DNA of 64,000 nucleotides from Xanthobacter autotrophicus Py2 (lineage in GTDB: Bacteria; Pseudomonadota; Alphaproteobacteria; Rhizobiales; Xanthobacteraceae), in assembly GCA_000017645.1 (NCBI GenBank), contig CP000781.1:620001-684000 (forward strand), in the 5' to 3' direction. The notes under the pieces are model-generated. The model made no database searches. It saw nothing but the letters and a program-made list of their open reading frames with translations, and was not told the origin of the DNA. A program made the translations under genes and the position numbers. Positions 42,212 through 50,852 of the stretch are shown here, in pieces. How positions within the stretch are numbered: position 1 is the stretch's first letter; each line of letters opens with the position of its first letter.

Positions 42212-42640
42212 ATGACCCCACGCAAGAAGAAGGCTCAGATCTCGGTCTATCTGGATCCCGCGACGATGGGGCTGCTGGCCGACTATGCCGCGCGGCGCGG
42301 CCAGCCTCAGTCCCTGATCGCCGAGGCAGCCATCGCGTCCTTCCTGTCGCCGGACGCCGCGGAGCAGCGGGAAGCTGCAATCGCCAAGCGCCTCGATCAG
42401 TTGGACCGACGGATGGCCCGGCTGGAGCGGGACCTCGGCATCTCGGTCGAGACGCTGGCAGTGTTCGTGCGGTTCTGGCTGGCCACCACGCCGGCATTGC
42501 CGGAGCCGGCGGCCCAGGCAGCCCGAGCCAAGGCGGGGGAGCGATATGAGGCGTTCGTCGCGGCGCTGGGGCGCCGGCTCGCGAAGGGGCCGAGGCTGGC
42601 GCATGAGGTTTCTGAGGACAGCGGCGCTTATAAAACGTGA
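42212..42640 (+). CDS. Ribbon-helix-helix (CopG-like) protein
   Basis: A 142-residue protein. KKAQISVYLDPATMGLLADYAARRGQPQSLIAEAAIASFL is a ribbon-helix-helix DNA-binding domain. A coiled-coil segment follows (RLDQLDRRMARLERDLGISVETLAVFVRFWL). ATG 42212 is preferred, with GTG 42203 as an alternative. It normally stands between traG and trbB and probably regulates the trb operon; here 6.6 kb of cargo separates it from trbB. Confidence 0.8.
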   Translation: MTPRKKKAQISVYLDPATMGLLADYAARRGQPQSLIAEAAIASFLSPDAAEQREAAIAKRLDQLDRRMARLERDLGISVETLAVFVRFWLATTPALPEPAAQAARAKAGERYEAFVAALGRRLAKGPRLAHEVSEDSGAYKT

Positions 42641-43003
42641 GAAAGGGGCCATCCGCCAGATACAGACATTGGCAAGGTGTTCGCAGCCGGACGTTGTGGG
42701 TCGATCCAATCGAGCGCAACCGCACGTTCGTCCACGCTCCGGTCAGATCGCAGGCCACTATCGCAATTCGCTTAATCGATCAGTGGATCAATGACTTGAA
42801 GGGCTTTCGCGAACGATCTCCGTTGTCGAGAAATGCTGCCCGATCCGTGCCATCCTATTGCGTTTTCGGCGCCAAGGAGGAGAAAGTCGCCCCCTTCGTT
42901 CCACAATGCACTTCGGCCCCGTGGGTCGCGTGAGCCATAGGACGGCTTTCTATAAATCAGATATTTGCTAATATGCGAGCTATAGAGAGGGACTCTATCG
43001 CTC
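42641..43003. other. Left junction of the cargo segment
   Basis: No gene. An AT-rich stretch at 42935-42985 (CTATAAATCAGATATTTGCTAATATG) should hold the promoter of the Fic gene. No inverted repeat or transposase marks the junction. Confidence 0.35.
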
Positions 43004-44125
43004 ATGGCATGGAATTGGACGCAGCCTCATTGGCCGCATTTGACATATGATCCGGCCGCCCTTGAACCGCTGGAGCGGCACTTCCTGCTGCTCTCCGGAG
43101 AGGTGATCGGCGCGGTCCGCCACGTGGGCGACGATGACCGCGACCTGCTGCGGATCGAGCTCCTCAGCGAAGAGGCGGTCAAGACCAGCGCGATCGAGGG
43201 TGAGGCCCTGGATCGCCTGAGCGTGCAATCTTCCCTGCGCCGGCAATTCGGCCTCGACACCGACGATCGCACCGTGAAGCCGAGGGAACGCGGCATCGCG
43301 GAGATGATGGCTGATCTATACCGGAGTTGGGCGGATCCGCTGGACGACGATACCCTGTTCCGCTGGCACCGCATGCTCATGGCGGATAGCCGGCATCTGG
43401 AGACGATCGGCGGCTACCGTCGTCATGAAGCCGCGATGCAGATCGTATCCGGCCGCTACGATCGACCGACAGTGCATTTCGAGGCGCCGCCTTCGTCCCA
43501 GGTCCCCAAGGAGATGACGGCCTATCTCACTTGGTTCAACGGCTCGGCACCGAACGGCAGCACGCCGCTACCCGCCCTCACTCGTGCCGGGATGGGACAT
43601 CTCTATTTCGAGAGCATCCACCCCTTCGAGGATGGCAACGGTCGGATCGGTCGCGCCGTCGCGGAAAAGTCCCTCGCGCAGAACATCGGACAACCGACGC
43701 TGATCGCACTCGCCCATACCATCGAGCAGCACCGCAAGGCCTATTATGAACAGCTGGAGGTCTATCAGCGGACGCTCGAGATCACCGGCTGGTTGATCTA
43801 CTTCGCCGAAACGATCATCGCGGCTCAGCAGACGACGCTGGGCCGCGTCGCCTTCCATATCGCTAAGACGCACTTCTACGATCGTTTCCGCGACAAGATG
43901 AACGAACGCCAGGAGAAGGTGATCACCCGGCTATTTCGTGAAGGCCCGGGCGGATTCACGGGTGGCCTGAGTGCAGAGAATTACATCGCGATCACCGGCA
44001 CCTCGCGTCCGACCGCCACGCGTGACCTCCACGATTTGGTCGCGAAAGGCGCCCTGATGCGAACCGGTGAGCGCCGCTACACGCGCTACCACCTGAATCT
44101 GCCGGGAACCGCTTCGAAGCCATAG
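43004..44125 (+). CDS. Fic-family AMP-transferase
   Basis: A 373-residue Fic protein. The catalytic motif HPFEDGNGRIGR (206-217) is complete, with the flap region before it (ETIGGYRRHEAAMQIVSGRY). An N-terminal inhibitory helix TSAIEG (T61, E65, G66) marks the self-inhibited class with built-in control. The C-terminal 90 residues are a winged-helix domain (GLSAENYIAITGTSRPTATRDLHDLVAKGAL). It would AMPylate or de-AMPylate a host protein. It stands alone in the cargo with its own AT-rich promoter. Confidence 0.9.
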   Translation: MAWNWTQPHWPHLTYDPAALEPLERHFLLLSGEVIGAVRHVGDDDRDLLRIELLSEEAVKTSAIEGEALDRLSVQSSLRRQFGLDTDDRTVKPRERGIAEMMADLYRSWADPLDDDTLFRWHRMLMADSRHLETIGGYRRHEAAMQIVSGRYDRPTVHFEAPPSSQVPKEMTAYLTWFNGSAPNGSTPLPALTRAGMGHLYFESIHPFEDGNGRIGRAVAEKSLAQNIGQPTLIALAHTIEQHRKAYYEQLEVYQRTLEITGWLIYFAETIIAAQQTTLGRVAFHIAKTHFYDRFRDKMNERQEKVITRLFREGPGGFTGGLSAENYIAITGTSRPTATRDLHDLVAKGALMRTGERRYTRYHLNLPGTASKP

Positions 44126-44601
44126 CGCCAATTCGGCTCACGCCACTCACGCGATCCAGGCATAGGCTGGCTCTTTGCTGTGCCGAGCCAGAAGCAGAAG
44201 CTCGCTGCGACCACGACGAATGGCCGGTCTGGGGCCGGTACCGGACTATCAGCTAATGGGGACTTCAAACGAGAAGCGGACATATCGCCGATCAATGTCC
44301 GGCCGAAACTGACCCAACGCGGAAGTTTCGAAGGCTCGCTCTCCGCTAGGGTGCCGCCACACAGGGAATGACAGGGGGCAAGCGAGGGACATTGAACAGC
44401 CTTGTCTTGACTCGACAGGGCGGATGTTGAGCGAGAAGAGGCCGTCCGGCGGGCCATGGTCAGCACCAGAAGACCGGTAAGGGCGCAACGCGATACCTCG
44501 CGGGGCGTAAGCGATTTCAGCGGCATGAGGTGGCACCTCGGCCGGCTCACCGAGCCGGCCGTTCCAGCGTGAGCACCTGGGCGGATGCCAGAGCATATGA
44601 C
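44126..44601. other. Region between Fic and first DUF1254 gene
   Basis: A minus-strand frame (about 155 residues, Ser/Arg-rich, containing ALTGLLVLTMARRTASS) spans much of it, but its composition is not protein-like and I do not call a gene. No clear terminator seen. Confidence 0.3.
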
Positions 44602-46137
44602 TCACGGAAGCTTCTCGAAGTCGCCCGGCGTCCAGCTGTAGTTGATGGCGGCCTCCGTCGGTCCATAGAGGCGCAGTATGGCGAAGAAGCCGCGCTCCGG
44701 CGCCGTCGGCAGCCAGTTCGCCTCCTTGCCTTCCGGAGCCCTCGGGCCGACGTAGAGGTCTGTCGAGCCGTCCGCGTTCTGCACCGGCTTGTCGCGCGAG
44801 CCCAGTGAGGGGAAGCGCCGCTGCTCGGTGGCGAGCCCCGACGCATTCGCCGCCTCGTACAGCGTCACGGACCAGAACATCTCTGCCGGGATATCGGCCG
44901 GCAGGGTGAGCTTGTAGGTGTCCTTGCCGATCAGCGGTTTGCCCATGGCATCATTGAAAGCGATAGCGTAGGCCGCGCCGCGTCCCGGAATCTGGGATAC
45001 CATGCCGGGGCTGATCGAATAGTAGTTGGTGAAGAACCAGAAGCGCGGTTCGAAGGCATAGTAGCCTTTGGCCTTATTGCGAAAGTCGAGATCAAGAGAC
45101 TTTTCGGCACCCGGCTCCGACATGTTGTTGACCGGGTTGATCCACTGGCGGTCCTTCCAGACGTGATAATTCACGCCATCGAGACCCGGCAGGAAGCCGA
45201 TGGTGCGGCTCATGTCGTACCCCGTCTTCGCCGCGGCGTTCAGCAGGGCACGGCGTTCCGCATCGGGCTTGAAGGGCTTACCGGCGACGAGGCCGACGCT
45301 GGCGAGGATACCCAGCCCGTTCGGGCCGGCGAGAGTCTTCCCTTCCTTGTCGATCAGCCATTTGAGCTGGTCGAACGCCTTGATATCGGTGCGCGGCAGC
45401 ATGTTCGCCGGCACGCCGGAGGCGTCCGGGAACTGCATCGGCTTGCGTTCGGCCTCTGGCAGGTTGAGCGGGTAGATTCTGGTTTTTTCCAGGCGCTCGA
45501 CCGCAGGCGTGAGATTGTTCGGGTCTTCATAGAAGCCGCGCAGGAAGATGAAGAGGTTGTTGGTGCCGGAGCGGTAGACGTAGTAGCCGTCCGGTACCCC
45601 ACCGTCATAGCCGGGAGGCAGGACGAGAAACTTTCCGCCCTTGCCTTGATCCGGGCCGGGCATGCCGACATCACCGAAATACTTGCCGCCATCGACAGGG
45701 ATTGGACGCTGCCAGAAGTCGAGCAGGATGCCCTGAAGGCCGGGAGGCGCGTCCATCACGATCGGCCCAGTCTCGCTCATGTCGATATAGCTCATCGCAT
45801 AGAGCACGTCGGAATTGGGCGTCGTGACCAGCGTCTTCGGGTCGAGCCGCTGCTTCCAGATCGGCAGCACGTTGTAGCCGGTGCCGAACTCCTTGTCGGA
45901 ACCGAACTTCATGCCAAGCGTGTTGATCAGCGGCATGGCCCACAGATAGGCCTGCGTCGCCTGCTGGAAGGCAAGCGCCTCCTTCAGCGTCTTCGCCGTT
46001 TCGGGCGTCGGGCGATTGAACGCGAAGGGAAGATCGGCGAGCTCATCGAACCGCGCCTGCTGCGCGAAGGCCGGGCTGAAAGCGCCCAGCACGACAGCAA
46101 GGGCGGCCGCCGATGAAAGAAACGTGTTGCGGAGCAT
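44602..46137 (-). CDS. Secreted DUF1254/DUF1214 protein (first)
   Basis: A 511-residue exported protein from ATG 46137 (MLRNTFLSSAAALAVVLGAF, cleavage after AFA). It has the DUF1254 part (AFQQATQAYLWAMPLINTLGMKFG, TLVTTPNSDVLYAMSYIDMSETGPIV, LLDFWQRPI, GPDQGKGGKFLVLPPGY) and the DUF1214 part (YKLTLPADIPAEMFWSVTLYE, then PSLGSRDKP and DLYVGPRAPEGKEANWLPT). Such periplasmic proteins occur in many proteobacteria without known activity. It lies 84 bases after a second member and shares its strand, so both probably form one operon controlled by the AraC gene. Confidence 0.88.
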   Translation of the reverse strand: MLRNTFLSSAAALAVVLGAFSPAFAQQARFDELADLPFAFNRPTPETAKTLKEALAFQQATQAYLWAMPLINTLGMKFGSDKEFGTGYNVLPIWKQRLDPKTLVTTPNSDVLYAMSYIDMSETGPIVMDAPPGLQGILLDFWQRPIPVDGGKYFGDVGMPGPDQGKGGKFLVLPPGYDGGVPDGYYVYRSGTNNLFIFLRGFYEDPNNLTPAVERLEKTRIYPLNLPEAERKPMQFPDASGVPANMLPRTDIKAFDQLKWLIDKEGKTLAGPNGLGILASVGLVAGKPFKPDAERRALLNAAAKTGYDMSRTIGFLPGLDGVNYHVWKDRQWINPVNNMSEPGAEKSLDLDFRNKAKGYYAFEPRFWFFTNYYSISPGMVSQIPGRGAAYAIAFNDAMGKPLIGKDTYKLTLPADIPAEMFWSVTLYEAANASGLATEQRRFPSLGSRDKPVQNADGSTDLYVGPRAPEGKEANWLPTAPERGFFAILRLYGPTEAAINYSWTPGDFEKLP

Positions 46138-46220
46138 GAGAGCCTCTTCTTCTGGAAATGTCGCCTCGGATATAGGCGCAGACGGAGGCGACACGGCCGG
46201 AAAGACCGTGTCGCACTTCG

Positions 46221-47720
46221 TCACTTCGCGACTTCGAAATCGGAGAGCGTGAAGGATTTGTCGAAGAACTCCTTCTTCGGCGCATAGAGGCGGAAGTAAA
46301 CGAACCAGCCCTCGCCGGGGACGGACTTCAGGTAGTTGGCATTCTTGTCGGCCGGTGCCTCCGGTCCGATGATGATGTCGATGCTGCCGTCAGTGTTGAA
46401 GTTGAGGCCCTTCATCCGGCTGTCGATGCTGGCATCACGGGGCTCGGTCCCACCATTGTCGTAGGTCGTGCGGGTATCCTCACTGTAGAGCGTGAGCGAC
46501 CAGAACTGCTCGACCGGCACATTGGCGGGCACATGCAGCTTGTAGGTGCGGTCGCCGCGGACGGTGTTGCCGTCCTTGTCATGCTTGGTGGTCATGTAGA
46601 CTTGGCCCGAGCCGACCTCGGGATCGACCATGCCCTTGCTAGTGGCCACCGCCTCGTAGAACCAGGTTGCTCGCTGGTCGATCTGCTGGATGTCCGCCGT
46701 CTCCTGCGGAATGACGAAATCGACGCTCTTGAACCAGTTGGTGCCTGGCCAATAGGGCTCGGTGTAGCGCGGATAGACCTGGAGGTTGCGCGCCATCAGC
46801 TCGCCCATGGCGCCGCCCTTGAGGAGGATGCCAGTCAGGCGCTCGTCAGGCTTGAACTCCTTGCCCTTGGCGATACCCAGCGGTTCGATGAGTGCCATCC
46901 AGGCCTTGTCGATCTCACGTACCGGCTCGTCCTGAATGACCTCCGAAAGCGTCTTCCAATAATCGAGGCCGTTCGGCGGTGTCGCCAGCCACTTCACGTC
47001 CTTGCCTTTGATGAAGCGGCTCGGTTTCATTTCACCGCCAGCGGGACCCATGCGGAACTCGGAGGTGAACGTGTCGAAGTAGCCCGGCTCCTCGCTCAGG
47101 ATCCGCACGCCGATGAAGATGTTGTTGGTCGCGCTCTGCACAACATACACGCCATCTTTCTGGTACTTGGCTGGATCGTCCTGCGGGCCGACCACGATAT
47201 AGGTGGCACCCTTGCCCTGATCCGGGCCGGTAAGGCCGAGGTCGGTGATCGGGCGCTGCCAGAAGTCGAGGATGCCGCTCGCTGTCTGGCCCGGCGGGTA
47301 ATAGATTTCGAGCGCGCCGTCCTTCAGGTTACTGAAGTTGAAGATATAGGGTGTGGTCAGGTTCGGCGTCAGGATGCCGCTCTTCTCGCGCACGGTCTCA
47401 AGAACGACGAAGTCCGTCGGGCTGTCGACCCCGAATGCGGCATCCTGCGTGTCGCGCCACGTCTGCGAACTGACAAGCGGCAGGCTCCAGATATAGGCCT
47501 GTGCCGCGCGCTGATAGTCCATCTCGTCGAACAGCCGTTTGGAAGTGGCTGCATCGAAATAGGTGTCGGTCAGCGTGATCTCGCCGATCGGCGTCTTGAT
47601 CACCTCGTTGCCGTGAAGTGTGGCGTCCTTGAGCGTAACCGGCCCGGCAAGGGCGGTCGAACTCAGCAGGGTGGTCAGAAGGAGCGGGGCAAAGCTCCGG
47701 AGTACGGTTTTGGTAGCCAC
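46221..47720 (-). CDS. Secreted DUF1254/DUF1214 protein (second)
   Basis: A 499-residue exported protein with signal peptide (LRSFAPLLLTTLLSSTALAG). It follows the same plan as its neighbour: YQRAAQAYIWSLPLVSSQTW, LTPNLTTPYIFNFSNLKDG, ILDFWQRPITDLGLTGPDQGKGATYIVV, then YKLHVPANVPVEQFWSLTLYS and IIIGPEAPADKNANYLKSVPG. The two are diverged paralogues in tandem. Function unknown; a role in handling an organic substrate in the periplasm is only a guess. Confidence 0.88.
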   Translation of the reverse strand: MATKTVLRSFAPLLLTTLLSSTALAGPVTLKDATLHGNEVIKTPIGEITLTDTYFDAATSKRLFDEMDYQRAAQAYIWSLPLVSSQTWRDTQDAAFGVDSPTDFVVLETVREKSGILTPNLTTPYIFNFSNLKDGALEIYYPPGQTASGILDFWQRPITDLGLTGPDQGKGATYIVVGPQDDPAKYQKDGVYVVQSATNNIFIGVRILSEEPGYFDTFTSEFRMGPAGGEMKPSRFIKGKDVKWLATPPNGLDYWKTLSEVIQDEPVREIDKAWMALIEPLGIAKGKEFKPDERLTGILLKGGAMGELMARNLQVYPRYTEPYWPGTNWFKSVDFVIPQETADIQQIDQRATWFYEAVATSKGMVDPEVGSGQVYMTTKHDKDGNTVRGDRTYKLHVPANVPVEQFWSLTLYSEDTRTTYDNGGTEPRDASIDSRMKGLNFNTDGSIDIIIGPEAPADKNANYLKSVPGEGWFVYFRLYAPKKEFFDKSFTLSDFEVAK

Positions 47721-47829
47721 TTGGCGCCTCCCTGAAGATTCAGCTGCTTGAAGAAGCAGCGGGTGCTTCCAATTTCAGCGCCGCATGATCTTCAAGCGAC
47801 CTGTGGATGGCTATGCGATTCCTGCCAAA

Positions 47830-48810
47830 TCAGTGCAGCCTCGGGGGATCGCCTTCCCGCGCAAGCCGTCTACGCGTCTGCGAGGGCAATTCCCCGAATA
47901 GTTCACGATACCAGCCCGACAGCCGGCCCAGTTCGCTGATTCCCCAATGGTTTGCGATGGTAGCGAGAGTGGTTGTCCGCTCGGTGTCTGAGATGACGTC
48001 GTAACGTATGCGATGGAGCCGGAGCTTCAGGACGTAGGAATAGGGTGTTTCGTCCAGCAGCATCTGGAACGCGCGGTGCAGGGTGCGCGGCGAAGTGGCG
48101 GCGGCGGTCGCGATACGTTCTACCGACAGCGGCGATCCGAGGTTCTCGTGGATGAATGCACGCGCGCGCCTGACGATACGCTCATGGCCGCGAGGATCCA
48201 GAACGCCGATCGATGCTCGTGGCGGGCGGCCGACATGTTCGACGAGAGCGTTGAGGAAATACGCTGCCGGATCCATTCGGGAGACGGCGCCGTCGCCTAG
48301 CGGGGCATGGATCGACTGGAACAGATTTTTGATGAGAGCAAGTTGGGAAGCCGCCAGCCGTTGGCCATGAATGCCGCTGCCACCCAGTTCTTTGGGCGTA
48401 AGGACAAGCTCGCGTTGGGCTGCTTCCTCCTCAAGCACGTCGCCGCTGAGAGAAAGAACCGCGTAGAGCGATCCCGGCGCATAAAGAGCGTCGTGTTCGT
48501 CCCCCGGCATAAACACGCCAACATTGCCGGAGGTCACATCGTTGAGCCAGTGACGCGTTCCAGGGGGCAGGTCGATGCCGAGGCCCAAAGTAATCATATC
48601 TTCTGATAGCGGTCCGCTGAGCGACACCTGGTTGTCGATGATCCCAGTCGTGAATCGGATGCTGCGCCTCTCGGTGAAGGCCAGGCTGGCGGTAACCGGC
48701 GTTGCGGACAACTGTACGGCATTGAGGCCGGCACCGTGCACCGCCTCGCTCAGATTCTCGATGCCCGACAGACGAAGGACGGACCATTGCGATGCGTGGA
48801 AAAGCGTCAA
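47830..48810 (-). CDS. AraC-family transcriptional regulator
   Basis: A 326-residue regulator. The N-terminal 200 residues resemble the AraC-binding-like region (LPPGTRHWLNDVTSGNVGVFMPGDEHDALYAPGS). The C-terminal 100 residues are the double HTH (RARAFIHENLGSPLSVERIATAAATSPRTLHRAFQMLLDETPYSYVLKLRLHRIRYDVI, then IANHWGISELGRLSGWYRELFGELPSQ). It is upstream of the DUF1254 genes on the same strand and probably activates them. Confidence 0.9.
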   Translation of the reverse strand: MTLFHASQWSVLRLSGIENLSEAVHGAGLNAVQLSATPVTASLAFTERRSIRFTTGIIDNQVSLSGPLSEDMITLGLGIDLPPGTRHWLNDVTSGNVGVFMPGDEHDALYAPGSLYAVLSLSGDVLEEEAAQRELVLTPKELGGSGIHGQRLAASQLALIKNLFQSIHAPLGDGAVSRMDPAAYFLNALVEHVGRPPRASIGVLDPRGHERIVRRARAFIHENLGSPLSVERIATAAATSPRTLHRAFQMLLDETPYSYVLKLRLHRIRYDVISDTERTTTLATIANHWGISELGRLSGWYRELFGELPSQTRRRLAREGDPPRLH

Positions 48811-49252
48811 CTCGTCGAGTCCATTGCAGCGTCGATGGGGTAGCTTCGGGAGGCTATAACACCGTCACCCTCCTTCCAAATGCCTCTAACGGAATCTGCC
48901 GATGACATTGATGGCCAGCTTGTTGGAAGCGATCGATGGGCGGCGACTGGAACAAAAGTGTCTACATTCCCCACCTCGCGAATGTCCACTTTTGGGCCGC
49001 GGCCGTTGCCAGATCAATGACCGCAATGGGGGCGCAAAGCGGACGTCTCTGAAAGGGCAGTCGAGGGTTGGCAAAGGGTCAACGGCGCCGATTTCTGGTA
49101 GCCGCGAGATCTGAGCGAATCGCCGTTCTCCTGTCTTTGCACGCCACACTGCGATAACTCATTCCCCTTGTTGAAACTCCTCCGTTTCCCCCTTCTTTAA
49201 TCATCTCCGTCCGGGAAGCCCCTGCATCCTTCCCGGTGTGAGCGGGGATGAT
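48811..49252. other. Right junction of the cargo segment, upstream of trbB
   Basis: No gene supported. The last 100 bases lose GC (TTGTTGAAACTCCTCCGTTTCC) and should contain the trb operon promoter. No inverted repeats or direct repeats matching the left junction were noticed. Confidence 0.35.
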
Positions 49253-50239
49253 ATGGCGGGTTCAGTTCACAATCCGGAGGGCCTGACGCGCGGCGTACGT
49301 ATGTTGCGCACCGCGCTCGGCCCGGTGATTTCCCGCCTTCTCGATGAGCCGGCCGTCGTCGAGGTCATGCTCAACCCCGATGGCCGCCTCTGGGTCGACC
49401 GGCTGTCCGAAGGCCTCTCAAGCACGGGCGAGCGGCTGGCGGCTGGAGACGGCGAGCGGATCATCCGCCTCGTCGCGCACCATATCGGCGCCGAGGTCCA
49501 TGCCGGTGCCCCGCGGCTCTCCGCCGAGCTTCCTGGGACCGGTGAGCGCTTCGAAGGTCTTCTCCCGCCCGTCGTCGCAGCTCCGACCTTTGCGATCCGC
49601 AAGCCCGCCGTCGCGGTGTTCACGCTCGACGACTATGTGGCCTCGGGCATCATGTTGGCAGCGCAGGCCGACGCCCTGCGCGAGGGCGTCGCTTCCCGCG
49701 CCAACATTCTGGTGGCCGGCGGCACCTCCACCGGCAAGACCACCCTCACCAATGCCCTCCTCGCCGAAATCACTAAGACCTCCGAGCGGGTCATCCTGAT
49801 CGAGGACACCCGCGAGCTCCAGTGCGCCGCGCCCAATCTCGTGGCCTTGCGCACCAAGGACGGCATCGCCTCGCTCTCAAACCTCGTACGTTCTTCGCTC
49901 CGCCTGCGGCCCGACCGCATCCCGATCGGCGAGGTGCGCGGCGCGGAGGCCCTTGACCTCCTGAAAGCGTGGGGGACGGGCCACCCTGGCGGCATCAGCA
50001 CCATCCACGCCGGCAGCGCCATGGGCGCCCTGCGACGCCTGGAGCAGCTCATCCAGGAAGCCGTCGTCACCGTCCCACGCGCTCTGATCGCCGAGACCAT
50101 CGACCTGATCGCTGTGCTCTCCGGTCGTGGCACCGCCCGCCGGCTAACCGAACTCGCCCGCGTCGAAGGCCTCGGTCCCGACGGCGACTACCGGATCTCT
50201 CCCGCTGTCCCTCCTGCTGAAGAAGGAACCTCCCCGTGA
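49253..50239 (+). CDS. trbB: TrbB conjugation ATPase (VirB11 family)
   Basis: A 328-residue hexameric secretion ATPase. ATG 49253 has a GGGG site upstream; GTG 49238 is an alternative. Motifs: Walker [16 protein letters not shown], Asp box [10 protein letters not shown], Walker B-like [25 protein letters not shown], His box ISTIHAGSA. It powers pilus assembly and substrate transfer at the inner membrane. First gene of a ten-gene operon with mostly overlapping stops and starts. Confidence 0.94.
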   Translation: MAGSVHNPEGLTRGVRMLRTALGPVISRLLDEPAVVEVMLNPDGRLWVDRLSEGLSSTGERLAAGDGERIIRLVAHHIGAEVHAGAPRLSAELPGTGERFEGLLPPVVAAPTFAIRKPAVAVFTLDDYVASGIMLAAQADALREGVASRANILVAGGTSTGKTTLTNALLAEITKTSERVILIEDTRELQCAAPNLVALRTKDGIASLSNLVRSSLRLRPDRIPIGEVRGAEALDLLKAWGTGHPGGISTIHAGSAMGALRRLEQLIQEAVVTVPRALIAETIDLIAVLSGRGTARRLTELARVEGLGPDGDYRISPAVPPAEEGTSP

Positions 50240-50568
50240 CTCCGAACCGCGTTTCCTTTGATCGCCGCCTGCTGCGAACCGCTGCTGCAATCGCCGCCTT
50301 CGCCTGCGCTGTGTCTGCCGCCCACGCCTCCGGCTCCTCCATGCCCTGGGAGACGCCGCTGCAGTCCATCCTGGAGTCCATCCAGGGGCCCGTCGCCAAG
50401 ATCATCGCGGTGATCGTCATCATCTCGACCGGCCTCGCGCTCGCCTTCGGCGACACGTCGGGTGGGTTCCGGCGGCTGATCCAGATCGTGTTCGGCCTCT
50501 CCATCGCCTTCGCCGCCTCCAGCTTCTTCCTCTCCTTCTTCTCCTTCAGCGGCGGAGCGCTGGTCTGA
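50236..50568 (+). CDS. trbC: TrbC pilin subunit
   Basis: A 110-residue prepilin with GTG start overlapping trbB by 4 bases. It has a signal segment (LLRTAAAIAAFACAVSAAHASG) and two hydrophobic helices (PVAKIIAVIVIISTGLALAFGD and LIQIVFGLSIAFAASSFFLSFFSF). Matured by TraF, it forms the pilus shaft. Confidence 0.92.
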   Translation: MTPNRVSFDRRLLRTAAAIAAFACAVSAAHASGSSMPWETPLQSILESIQGPVAKIIAVIVIISTGLALAFGDTSGGFRRLIQIVFGLSIAFAASSFFLSFFSFSGGALV

Positions 50569-50840
50569 TGGCGGGCGATGCCGGCGAGGTGCCGGGCTTC
50601 TCCGTCCCGATCCATCGGGTTCTGAGCGAACCGATCCTGCTCGGCGGGGCGCCGCGGGCGCTCGCCATCTTCAACGGCACGCTCGCCGGTGCTGTCGGGC
50701 TGGGCCTGAGGCTGTGGCTCGTGGGCCTGGCGCTCTGGGCGATTGGTCATCTCACCGCCGTCTGGGCGGCCAAGCGCGATCCGCTCTTCGTCGACGTGGT
50801 GCGTCGGCATCTGCGCATCTCCTCCCACCTATCGGTCTGA
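50568..50840 (+). CDS. trbD: TrbD inner-membrane protein (VirB3-like)
   Basis: A 90-residue protein overlapping trbC by one base (TGATG). It begins EVPGFSVPIHRVLSEPILLGGAPRAL and has one or two membrane segments (AGAVGLGLRLWLVGLALWAIGHLTAVW). The VirB3-type partner of TrbE. Confidence 0.92.
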   Translation: MAGDAGEVPGFSVPIHRVLSEPILLGGAPRALAIFNGTLAGAVGLGLRLWLVGLALWAIGHLTAVWAAKRDPLFVDVVRRHLRISSHLSV

Positions 50841-50852
50841 GGGGCGCGCAAT

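Noticed and set aside
40584..42758. Very long minus-strand frame opposite traG
   Set aside because: GC-rich codon bias opens the antisense frame; traG is full length with all motifs on the plus strand.
44086..44550. Minus-strand frame of about 155 residues between Fic and DUF1254 genes
   Set aside because: Composition is Ser/Arg/Pro-rich, it overlaps the Fic gene end, and it shows no domain or ribosome site.
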